64,000 bases of DNA, taken from contig JAXQJY010000030.1 in NCBI GenBank assembly GCA_037042185.1, forward strand, positions 434,001 to 498,000. The letters are read 5' to 3'. Shown here in pieces: positions 1-9,311 of the stretch; positions within the stretch are counted from its first letter, which is position 1, and each line of letters opens with the position of its first letter. The notes beneath the pieces are model-generated. The model had not been told where the DNA came from. It did no database searches and worked only from the letters and a program-made list of their open reading frames with translations. The translations under genes were made by a program, and so were the position numbers. Origin of the DNA: Sordariomycetes sp. S80-01Y. Lineage: Eukaryota; Ascomycota; Sordariomycetes.

Positions 1-146
1 ACTAGCTCCCCTCCGATCCATCGTGAACGCGCCGCCGACCTACTTCAACACCTCGGATTTCGTGCTCTTCTCGCTTCACGCCGCATCTTGAGTCCCGTCA
101 TTCAGGCTGCATCTCCAGCGCGATCGTTGTCGCTGCTTGGCGAGAC

Positions 147-2240
147 ATGGCGCGCCTCAATGAGCCTCCAGTGTCGACCGACAGCGCCGACATAAGTACG
201 TTACCGACGACAATTATTGAGCAGCACCATGCTGATGTTGCTATAGTTCGCAAAAAGCTTCTTCGACAGAATCGCGACCTTGCAAAGACCAACAATCTCC
301 GAGCCCTCAAGATTCGCGAGTTAGAGAACGAATGCGCATGCATGCTTTCGGAAAACGTTCAACTGCGAGGACGCATCATTGAGCTAGAAAAACAGGTCGA
401 CAACAACGAAACACGAAGGATAGCAGACCACGCTCTAGCGATTAAGGCCAAGCTGGAAGCACAGTTGACGGAATGGGGGAGCATGATTGGGGAGCTGGGG
501 CTGGAGCCGCCGCCAAAGAGACATTCACCATACATTCGACGAAGCTCCAAGAGCCGGCCTAGCTTCAGCAAAAGCAGAACCAGCCCCTCTCAGCGACGAC
601 TTCGCGACGTAGCAAAGGATATCGAAGAACTTGGTCAGATCTCAGAGCACAAGTCGTTCCCCCGCAGATCGATGAAGTACGTTGGCACCTGGAGATGGGG
701 ATGAACATCGCTGACATGCTACAGTCCCGAGCAAATCATGGCCCTTCGAACCGAAGCCGACACTGTCGACACCGAGATATCACCGGCCGCTTCGCCAGAC
801 CTCGGACCGCCGCCCATGTCCAAGTTCATCCAGTACGATTCTCACGACGCGCCAGCCCAATTGACCCCTTCCAAGGCGACACCGAAGAGAGCAACGCCAA
901 GCCCAAAGGGGATCCTTCAGCCGCCAGAGCTGCTCCCATCTCCAAAGCCAGACAGGATTGACGCATCGCCGTCCCCCCAGAAGAAGTCGAACCCACTGCC
1001 GCCAACGAAGGGTCTTTCCAAGGCCGAAATCAAGACTGCCTCGGAGCCAAAGAAGCAAGCAGACTCTCAGCCTAAGCCTGCAGAAATTTCCCCGACGAAA
1101 TCACTTAAGCGCAAGCTTTCCACACGAGATGAAACCCCACAGACTCGACCCATCTCCAGAACGAATGAAAACCAAACACCCCGGACCATGGCTGGCAAAC
1201 CTCTGGACAGGTCCGAGAGGAAGCCTTTGAAGGATCTGGCTACGAGGAAGGAAGAGCGTGCCGCCCTAGCTGCGAGTCGCAAGCCACTCTCATCAAAGAG
1301 TACGAACGATGATGTGGCGTCACCGAAGAAGAAGTCCAGGCCTGCGGGGACAGATGAAGTCGCATCAGCCAAGGCAGCTCATAACAAGCTGAAGCCTGGC
1401 GAGGACCGGTCGAAGCCTTCGATCAAGAGGAAACCTGGACGACCACCGCTCGCCCAAATCAAGCCCGAACCTGAGCAAGAGCCTGCTATTGCAGCTGTTG
1501 AGGCCGATCTCGGGACACCACTAGCAGAGCCTGACCTCCTCGCGCCGAATTCGCCCATGTCAGCCCCTCCAGCGGATGCTGCTCGAGGAGACACTCCCCC
1601 ACCTGCCGATATCAGCGCACAGGGAGAGACTGCTCGAGGTAGCAGGCGCAACAGAGCTGTAGTGAGCTATGCTGAACCATCCTTGAACACGAAGATGCGC
1701 AGACCTGGAAAGGAGCTGGTGGATGCCGTGACGGACTCCAGACGCTCGAGCGTGATGAGCCTTCTTGTGCAAGATTCCGCCAAGGATCCAGACAAGGTCG
1801 TTAAAAGGAGCGCCGATAAGATTAAGAAGGAGCCGGTGGAAAATCCTGCTGCGGACGTCGCCCCGGCCCCTGAACCAGGGAGCATACCAGCTAGTCCACT
1901 GGCGAAGAAGTCGGCACCATCACCCCCGTCGCCAGAAGTTCTTCCCCCATCAGTCACAACCCAACGCAAGAAGCGTGTGTCCTCAGCTATGTTCAAGGAC
2001 CTGCTGAATGATGACGACGACGATGACGAAGTGAAGGAGGAGAGCAAGGAGAGCATCACAGTGAGCGATGTTGATGTGTATGACTTCACGCCTACTTCTC
2101 CAAAGGCCGCAAAAGATAGCAAGAAGAGAGGGTCCAGGGCGAAGACTTCCAGGCGGTATTCGACGGCGCTGGAGGGTGAGGACGACGATTTTGAACCAGC
2201 TCCACGACCTGCGTCCAGGCGGAGGAGCATGATGGTATAA
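147..2240 (+). CDS. SGO1: Shugoshin, guardian of centromeric cohesion
   Basis: Shugoshin protects centromeric cohesin and recruits PP2A and the chromosomal passenger complex. Three exons are proposed: 147-195, 247-676 and 725-2240 (664 aa). The first intron (196-246, 51 nt, GTACGT...CTATAG) is a multiple of three, so unspliced reading stays open. Removing it gives an uninterrupted N-terminus MARLNEP...DIIRKKLLRQNRDL, which matches the family's N-terminal coiled coil much better. Intron 2 is 677-724. The coiled coil runs over about residues 15-75. The middle is a long, basic, Pro/Ser/Lys-rich disordered tract. The conserved C-terminal basic shugoshin motif (RRNRAVVSYAEPSLNTKMRR) lies near residues 465-485. 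The tail carries a short acidic Asp run. It is convergent with VPS29, 244 bp away. Family call is firm; the first intron is inference. Confidence 0.9.
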
Positions 2241-2484
2241 TGACATTCGCAACAGCGCAAGGCGTTTGGGACCTTTGGAGCATCCTTTGGCGGCGTTGAT
2301 GATCATGAACATACCAGGATACCAAGCGGCTCAATTTTTATAGTAGTGTATTTGCAGCTCTGCCGCCTGTGCCACATCATCATATCATGGCTAGGCAATT
2401 CAACTTGTTTGGATATTCCACACATCGTCCCGCTTCTCATTAACATGGTATCGACCCTGATTAAACGTGATCTTTCCCTCGTCG

Positions 2485-3168
2485 TCATGACGCGCCGCCA
2501 GCAGGCTCGACTGGCTTCGTATACGTGACCTTCTCCACCGCAACATTCTCATTCCCCTTATCATCCCTCTTCAACTGGTAAACATATAGCGTCAGACTTA
2601 TCCCCTGCACATCCATCAAGCAAAAGCTCGGCGTCACGCCCTCCCCCTCCAGCCCCGTCCCCAAATCCATCGCCCCCGTGGCGCTTCCGGGATTTACGAA
2701 GAACTTGTCCTGGTACTCGAAGGCGTCGAATCTGTGGGTTCCTCCCCAGCACAGCACGTCCACGTCCAGCCTGTTCGCTTCGGCGAGAAGCAGGTCCGGC
2801 TCCGGCGAGACCAGGGTGAAGCCCTCCAGGAAGCCAACTCGGAGGGAGCCGTGCTGCACGATGGAGGTTATAGGCAGGGAGGTGGCCTCGACATCGTGCC
2901 GGCCCTTGACGATCTTGAGGTCCGGGGAGATGGAGCGGAGGTACTCGTAGGTCGTCTTGTCGGTCAGATTGCCGAGGCAGAGGGTCTGGGAGATCTTGCC
3001 GGGGGCGAGGAGCTTCTTAAACTGCGAAGGGGTTAGCTGGGCTTAGTTTCGAGCTGCGGCGCGCGCTGGCGCAATTGGGGTGGTGGGAGGTTACCGTACC
3101 TTTGCTGGTATGTCGAGAGCTCGGTCGGGGATATGCAGGTCCCCGATGACGAGGATGAGGAACGCCAT
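2485..3168 (-). CDS. VPS29: Retromer subunit VPS29
   Basis: VPS29 is the metallophosphoesterase-fold subunit of the retromer, which returns cargo receptors from endosomes to the Golgi. Exon 1 is 3168-3100 and encodes MAFLILVIGDLHIPDRALDI plus PAK. Intron 3099-3022 (78 nt, GTACGG...TCGCAG, phase 0). Exon 2 is 3021-2485. Total 201 aa, slightly longer than animal VPS29 (about 182). Visible family marks are the GDLHIPDR metal-site-like motif, CLGNLTD, the KGRHD segment, and GGTHRFDAFEY followed by FVNPGSATGA. An in-frame GTG inside exon 2 (2859) is not the start, because the GDLH motif lies upstream in exon 1. The start codon faces the ubiquitin hydrolase across about 480 bp. Confidence 0.95.
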
Positions 3169-3651
3169 GCTGTCGGAATCGTGTGGTCAGGCCTGCGCGA
3201 CGTCCTAGGGAGCAATTGACGAGGCAAGTCGAGGGTTGGGCGGCGGGTGGAGGGGTAGTCGGTGATGTTGGAGGTTGGAGTTGACGTTGAGGCTTAGCTC
3301 TAGGCTGGAGATATCGTCATATCGGGGCAATGCCGGAGCTACCCCAGACCACGTATCTGAGACTTGTGTTGGACAGTCAGTACCAACAAGCAGGAGCTGG
3401 CTTGAGCAATTAATTGACAGTGCTACACACTCTGCTGGTATTTCTTTGCTGACGCAAATATATTGTTCGAGCGATCCAATCAAGTAACTCCAGCGAAAGA
3501 TGGCCACGCGTGTCCGCAACTGCCTAGAGAAGCAGTTCCAGGCTTACACCAAGTTCGAACCCCGCCAACTAACACCTGCTCTCATGGACATTACACGTCT
3601 TCTCGAACCTTTTCGACTTTGATCAACGACACGCAGCAAGAATCTATCATC
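3169..3651. promoter_or_regulatory. Divergent promoter region between VPS29 and the ubiquitin hydrolase
   Basis: About 480 bp separates two outward-facing start codons, so both promoters must lie here. The only internal structure seen is the 40-codon uORF candidate at 3500-3622. No clear TATA box was found. Confidence 0.5.
3500..3622 (+). CDS. Candidate upstream ORF (40 aa) in the leader of the ubiquitin hydrolase gene
   Basis: A small ATG-initiated frame opens at 3500 and closes at TGA 3620-3622, 29 bp before the ATG of the ubiquitin hydrolase and in a different frame. It encodes a 40-residue peptide beginning MATRVRNCLEKQFQAYTKFE. It has a mixed, protein-like composition with no low-complexity bias. 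It could be a translated uORF that tunes the downstream gene, a separate micro-gene, or chance. I do not recognise the peptide. Codon use and position are the only support. Confidence 0.3.
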   Translation: MATRVRNCLEKQFQAYTKFEPRQLTPALMDITRLLEPFRL

Positions 3652-4407
3652 ATGCCTACTGAAGGAGTCTGGATCACGCCCGAGGGCAAGAAGGTCCTCA
3701 TCCCCCTCGAAAACAATCCTGAAGTCTTCACCTCGCTCGTGCACGACCTCGGCCTCTCGCCCCTCATGGGCTTCTACGACGTCTACTCTATTGATGAGCA
3801 GTCCCTGCTTTCCATGGTCCCCCGACCTGCCCATGCACTCATCTTCATAACCCCAGCTCCAATGTACTACGCCGTTCGCGACGAAGACGGCATTCCACAG
3901 GCAGACGACAAGTTCACCTACGACAAGAGTGGCAAGGATGAACCCGTTCTGTGGTTCAGACAGACGATCGGCAATGCTTGTGGCCTGTATTCGCTGATCC
4001 ATGCCGTGGCCAACGGTGAGGGGAGGAAGTTCGTCAAGGAGGACAGTTTGTTGGGGAGGATCTTCCACGACGCGGTTGACCTCAAGCCGGAGCCGAGGGC
4101 GAGGCTGCTGTACGACAGCGAGGAGCTGGAGAAGGCTCACATGAAGAATGCTGTGACGGGGGATTCCGCAGCACCGCAAGCTGAGGATCCCTGCGGTCTG
4201 CACTTCATCACTTTCACAAAGGGTCAGGATGGACATCTGTGGGAGTTGGAGGGAGGTTGTGACGGACCTATTGATCGGGGTGTGCTGCCTGAGGATGCGG
4301 ACATGCTGAGTGAAGTGGCGCTGGAGAAGGGCATTCGCAGGTTCCTGAAGCATGCTGATGGGAACTTGGAGTTCAGCATCGTCGCACTTTGCAACAAGGA
4401 AGACTAA
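3652..4407 (+). CDS. YUH1: Ubiquitin C-terminal hydrolase, UCH family (peptidase C12)
   Basis: A cysteine protease that removes small adducts from the ubiquitin C-terminus (UCH-L1/L3/Yuh1 type). Single exon, 251 aa, typical for the family. The oxyanion Gln104 and nucleophile Cys110 sit in WFRQTIGNACGLYSLIHA. The catalytic His184 sits in CGLHFITFTK. The third triad position, normally Asp in an ELDG motif, reads ELEGG here, so Glu200 replaces Asp if the alignment is right. The start at 3652 (MPTEGVWITPEG) is chosen because homologs begin just before this segment. The open frame does extend upstream to 3463, but that extension has no family likeness and overlaps the leader uORF. Confidence 0.93.
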   Translation: MPTEGVWITPEGKKVLIPLENNPEVFTSLVHDLGLSPLMGFYDVYSIDEQSLLSMVPRPAHALIFITPAPMYYAVRDEDGIPQADDKFTYDKSGKDEPVLWFRQTIGNACGLYSLIHAVANGEGRKFVKEDSLLGRIFHDAVDLKPEPRARLLYDSEELEKAHMKNAVTGDSAAPQAEDPCGLHFITFTKGQDGHLWELEGGCDGPIDRGVLPEDADMLSEVALEKGIRRFLKHADGNLEFSIVALCNKED

Positions 4408-4755
4408 GCTTGACGAGCGCAGTCAGCCCGGAATGTAGGAGCTTGCTGTCGACAGAAGGACAGTCAACTCACATCTAACACGTCCAACAAGACTATCCAA
4501 GTCGACAAATACACATCATGCTTCATGTAACTCACAGACTAATTGATACAGATCATGAAGTTGAAGGAAAATAAATAATTCAAACTCGCTGATTAATTAT
4601 ATTCATCGAATTATATCAGCGGTAACCAGCAAGCATCAGCTTTTGGCCACCCGCCTACTACTACTACCCGAAACAGACTCATGCTCATAAGGTATATCCT
4701 CCGCTGGCCTGAACGCCTCTCCGAATGTGCAATCGACTACTAAAACATCGACCGC
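4408..4755. other. Convergent 3' region
   Basis: 348 bp between two converging genes. It is AT-rich around 4560-4620, as expected for 3' UTRs and polyadenylation signals. No gene seen. Confidence 0.5.
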
Positions 4756-6045
4756 TTAGGGGCCAGCAATGCCGGCGACGAGGGCGACGAGAGGGGTCAG
4801 GATGGGGGCAAGGAGACCGTTGCCGAGACCAGCCAGGAGAGGGCTCAGGCCGGCGACGAGGCCAGGCAGGAGACCGGCCAGGAGGCCGTCAACGAGGGTG
4901 AGGAGGTTGGCGACCAGGGAGAAGACGGAGTGCAGCAGGGAGACCAGCTGGACACGGAGACCCAAGACGGTAACGAGGGCGTTGACGGTGGCGAGGAGCT
5001 CAGCAACGAGGACGTTGAGGAGCTCGAGGACGCGGTCAACCTGGCCGGGCATGACGGGGATGCCGGCGTCGCGGGTGATGGAGGAGACGATCTCGGTGAG
5101 GTCGAGCTGGATGCCCTGGACCTGGTCGATGACCTGGGTGTTGGCCTCCTTCTTGCTGAGCTTGGTGCTCTCAACCTTCTCGATGGTGGCGTTGATGACC
5201 TTGGTGTGCTCCTTGACGCTGACGATGAGCTTCTCCATCTTCTCGACAATGTTCAGCTGCTCGACGGCACGCTTCTCCTCGGAGCGCTTGACGGGGAGAG
5301 CCTTGACGATGTCGTTGACGGGAAGGTGGGAGACGAGGCCATCGATGGGGAGCTGGTCAACGATGTCCTGGACGGGGAGGCGCTGGACAACACCGTCGAG
5401 GAGACCGTCGACGGGAAGGCGGTCGAGGAGGGCGCTGACGAGGGGAACCTCGTTGACGATATCGCCGACAACGCGCTTGGAGTTGGTGTTGACGTTAGCG
5501 TCAGCCTTGATGTTGAGCTGGTCGACGATGGAGCCGAGAGGGAGACGGTTCAGGATGTCCTGGACGGGGAGACGCTCGATGATCTCCTGAGCGGGCAGGC
5601 GCTCAACGAGGCCAGAGGTGGGGAGCTTGTTGAGGACGCCGTCGAGGATGTCAGTGACGGCGACCTGGTCGAGCAGGCCACCGACCAGGGGCAGGCTGTC
5701 GACGATGTCGCCGGCACCACGCTTGACGGGGAGGTTCTCAGTGACACCGTTGACAACGGGGATGTTGTCGGTGATCTCGGAGATGGAGAGGCCGTCGACG
5801 ATGGACTTGACGGGCAGGTTGTTGACGATGTCGGTGATGGGGAGGCGGTCGACAAGGCCGTCGACGGGGATACGGGCAAAGATGCCGTCGAGGAGGTCGT
5901 TGGCGGCGACCTGGTCGAGGAGGTCGCCAACGATGGGCAGACCGCCAACGAGGCCCTCAACGGTGTCGATGACGCCGTCGAGGAGAGGGGCAGCAGAGGC
6001 CGCGGTGGCCAGAGTGGCCACGGAGAAGATGCCGGAGGCCTTCAT
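4756..6045 (-). CDS. Secreted repeat protein with dibasic sites, probable Kex2-processed precursor
   Basis: Single exon, 429 aa. The N-terminus is a signal peptide (about residues 1-18, ending ATAASA). Three repeat blocks follow, and each opens with a variant of DIVxxxPLVxxLLDxx...LLDG and ends at a lysine-arginine pair: KR108-109, KR190-191 and KR253-254, with a further KR258-259. Inside the blocks runs a strict nine-residue repeat of the type LPVxxIVDx; prolines fall at 60, 69, 78, 96 in block 1, 142, 151, 160, 169 in block 2, and 224, 233, 242, 251 in block 3. Residues about 260-345 are charged and helical in character. Residues 346-429 are Leu/Ala/Gly-rich and hydrophobic. KR pairs after repeats in the secretory path are the signature of Kex2 cleavage, so this likely yields several secreted peptides plus a hydrophobic C-terminal product. 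Function unknown. Both strands are open over long stretches; the signal peptide and KR pattern decide for this strand. Confidence 0.85.
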   Translation of the reverse strand: MKASGIFSVATLATAASAAPLLDGVIDTVEGLVGGLPIVGDLLDQVAANDLLDGIFARIPVDGLVDRLPITDIVNNLPVKSIVDGLSISEITDNIPVVNGVTENLPVKRGAGDIVDSLPLVGGLLDQVAVTDILDGVLNKLPTSGLVERLPAQEIIERLPVQDILNRLPLGSIVDQLNIKADANVNTNSKRVVGDIVNEVPLVSALLDRLPVDGLLDGVVQRLPVQDIVDQLPIDGLVSHLPVNDIVKALPVKRSEEKRAVEQLNIVEKMEKLIVSVKEHTKVINATIEKVESTKLSKKEANTQVIDQVQGIQLDLTEIVSSITRDAGIPVMPGQVDRVLELLNVLVAELLATVNALVTVLGLRVQLVSLLHSVFSLVANLLTLVDGLLAGLLPGLVAGLSPLLAGLGNGLLAPILTPLVALVAGIAGP

Positions 6046-9000
6046 TGTGGTTGATTAAAGAGTGACTGTGGTATTAAAACCGTAAGGAATGACTGGATCG
6101 AGTTGGTCCGTAAAGGAAAATGAACGACTGAGCTGAGGCTTGATCTGGATGAGAGGGATGAAGAGGAGAGGAAAGACAGTAGCAGCAGGCGCACGCGTTG
6201 CTGTTAAATCCCAGCGTGGCCGTCGACGGGATCCATCGTCGTCGAAAGGAGAGTCAGGGGGGCCAAATGAAGGATGAGGTCACTTCCATGGCGGCGTGAT
6301 CAGTCAACCAGTCTGATGGGAGCCGTGAGAGTCGACCCCATCAAGATCCTTGCGCCCCTGGTGGTTAGGTCTGCTAGCAATGGGTGCCGGCAGATCGTAA
6401 TCAGATGTCCCGACGTGGGGTGAGGGCGGGTCATGATTGCTTAGGAGGTTACCGTTTTCGACGACGAACAACAAGGAGTCAACAAGGGGCCAACAAGGGC
6501 CCAACAAGGAGCTGCTCTCCATCGCCGATGGATTGAGGGCCTGGCATTGCCATTTTGGTGGCTGTTCTTCCCACTGCTTGACAAGCCACCAGGCACCACT
6601 TGCTGCCACAGCTTACATCTCCCATAGGGCGTTGCGTGGTTCCTCATGCCGAGACGCTTGCTCAAACCGTTGGTCCCGTCCGTCCGGACCCGGTATCCAG
6701 AAGTCGACCAAAGCCTTCAGCCGCCGAGTCATCGCCCCAGGGGGATCGTCAGCCAAGCCCTGTCACCCAATCTCTCTCCTCACCGACGACATCTGCCGTC
6801 AGCACAGACGGGCACTGGAGAGCACAGACAACAAACACTGACGGAGCCCCAACCCATGCCCTACGGGAGATGAAGTGAAGTGCCACGCTGCAGCCTCCCC
6901 CGTTCGCCCTGCCCAATCACCATTTTCGTGCTACCCCGGCATTGGGCCCCGCCCTATCCTGTCCCGGAGAGTTCCACCAGACACTGCGCAGACCTGACGA
7001 TCACTGCTGGTTCGAGGAGAGCCGCGCCCTCTAAGTAACGACCTAAACGACGCCGTGCGAGAGCACTTTGGGGACGATCAAGCCTCCGCTGATCCAGTGG
7101 TCTCGTCCAGCCGGCGGCCCTGAAGCTTGAAAGCTGGAGAGCAAAAGAACGTTAAAAACAGACTTGTTCTTCCTCGGGTTGCCTCGCAGCTGCCTGCAGC
7201 GGAACGGACGGGCGAGCTGCTTGCTCAAAGAAACTGAGGCGCTGTTCGCCGCCGAACATCCAGCACCCTTGAATTTGCCCACCCTATTGTTCTCGAATCT
7301 CGGAAGATATGGGAATTGATACATTTTTTTTTCCCTCCAGGGCTCTGGGATCTGTCCGCAGATTTGCGTGCGAGTGGACAGTCCTCGCGAAGAGCCGCAA
7401 GACCCCCCTTGAAGACCTCGCGTGGTGCCTTATCGCCGAATGAAAAATCAATCTCACAATCCCACGAGTCACTTCTCAGAAGCAGCCAGGTGGGCACCGG
7501 CAGGGTCCTGATACCAAAATCTCAACCAGCTCGCATGCATCCTAGGTTTTCAGAACCCCGGACGTTGGGATCCGGAATTGGGCTATTTTGCCTACATTTC
7601 GACTGCTCGATGCGATGAATTTGTCGAGGTTAGAGCGGCTGCGCGGGAGATTGGCCTGTCCCCACGTGCTTCGAGCCATGTCGCGATGACATTTCCGTGT
7701 GAATTCCTCATCATCAAAACCTGCAGAAGGTATTTGATGAAGATGGACCAGCCATTAATTCGCCTTCGGGGTCTGCCTGCCCTGGGCGGCAGATTCGCCG
7801 GCTGGCGACGCTAGCTATGGCGGCTTGGCCGTACAAGTTCCCGGGGCTAAGTGGTTTTCGGGAGGCTAGTCGGAACTCTGAAGACCTAGTTGATGCCAAT
7901 GCCACCGAGGACGGGTGTAGAAGCGTCATGTCTCAGTTGGCTGTCAACATCGTGTGCGCCTTGGCGTTGGGGAAGAGCCCAGGACGGCGTCACCGATGCA
8001 TCGCGCTGAGACATGTCGAAGACTATGCTACATGGCTTGTCGCGGAACCTCCCACATCGGTGACGGCCCTCTCCGCAATTTCCACGCCCGATGGCAATGA
8101 CTCTTGTTAGGCAGCAAGATGGCCGCTGCTGCGCGCGTGCTGTGGGCGATCCAATCTTCCAACCAGCCTCACAAATTTGGATGTAGGGAGCTAATATCTC
8201 AAATCAGGGCAGACGGTGGGTTTACAGGCTGTGAGGTGGCCATGGGAGTCGAGCCTTGTTTAAAATGAAATCAATGTACTTGCTGTGAGAGTCTGCAAGT
8301 GGTGCGGCGTAATGGTATATTGCATCGGCATTCGAAGACGTGCCGTTTACAGGCTACAGCAGACAGCATCATCTTAGCCTTCCCTCCTTGGCGCCCGGAG
8401 AGAACACACTGAAATGCAAGCATTACCAGAAGGACATTGGCAGACATAAGGGTGGAAAGACTCAATTCGAACTCTGCTTTGTTCTCCCTGTCCATTGGCC
8501 TGTGCGTGCAAGACGGACTAGTTTGAGGAATAGGTGCAGAGCTTCCCCTTGCCTTTAAGCCTTCCGTAGCTGAGACTCACCCTTTAAGCCAAAGGTGATT
8601 GTGCGACCCGCTCAATTAAATAAGACAAAAGGACGAGTATTGTACACGTGAGTGTGAATAAATATGTCCAAGCTCTTTTCCACAAGTTCTCAACCCGTTG
8701 ATGCGGCAGACGATGTACGTAGGACGGCGGTACAGGCAGCCCCCTTGCAACACAGAAGAATACAGTTGCGTGCACAAATAATAGTTTATAAAGTGTTTGT
8801 ACAGTACAGTATATTACAGAGCCTAATAGTTTCCAAGACTTCCATTTGCGGTTGGCTGCTGTCGAGACAAGAAGCCCGGAGGTGCACCGGACGACTTACA
8901 GGAATCACGGCCCCACCATTACCGCGAAGCTCCCCAAACCGCCCTGACGCAACTCGTACAGAGTGATGATCCGTCGTGTGCAAAGGTGTAATTCTTGGCG

Positions 9001-9311
9001 GAAGAGCAGCTCAGCATGCATTTGGCGTGCTCGGTCAGTGTGAGTCTATATCAGAAACAGCGTTTTGGTGGCAAGCCCGCCACTGGGCTGGCTCGTGGTA
9101 GCCTGACTGACTTAATAACCACCGCAGGGTAGCGCGGAGTCTCAGGCGGCATCTTTCTGTCAAGCAGACCACGGCCAAAATCCTTATCGCACACCCCGCC
9201 GCCCGATAAGGATTTTTCGCCAGAATTTTTGGTTTTTGCCATGTCCGACCTCACCGACTTGGACTGGGTTGACGGATGCATCCCAGCCTTTTCGATCCAA
9301 CGCCCAGCACC
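6046..9311. other. Gene-poor stretch (about 3.3 kb)
   Basis: No open frame here looks like a protein: all are short, overlap on both strands and lack family likeness. The first part must hold the promoter of the secreted repeat protein, including a CT-rich leader on its strand. The last part must hold the RRP12 promoter. A short T run lies at 7322-7332. No tRNA, repeat or mobile element recognised. Confidence 0.45.

Noticed and set aside
3463-3651. N-terminal extension of the ubiquitin hydrolase
   Set aside because: Begins at a non-family segment in the 5' leader; homologs start at MPTEGVW-like residues, and the uORF overlaps it.
4930-6054. Acidic 374-residue open frame on the plus strand opposite the secreted repeat protein
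   Set aside because: It is antisense to a gene with a signal peptide, KR sites and regular repeats. Its Asp/Val/Glu bias is what the complement of LPVxxIVD codons gives. No family likeness.
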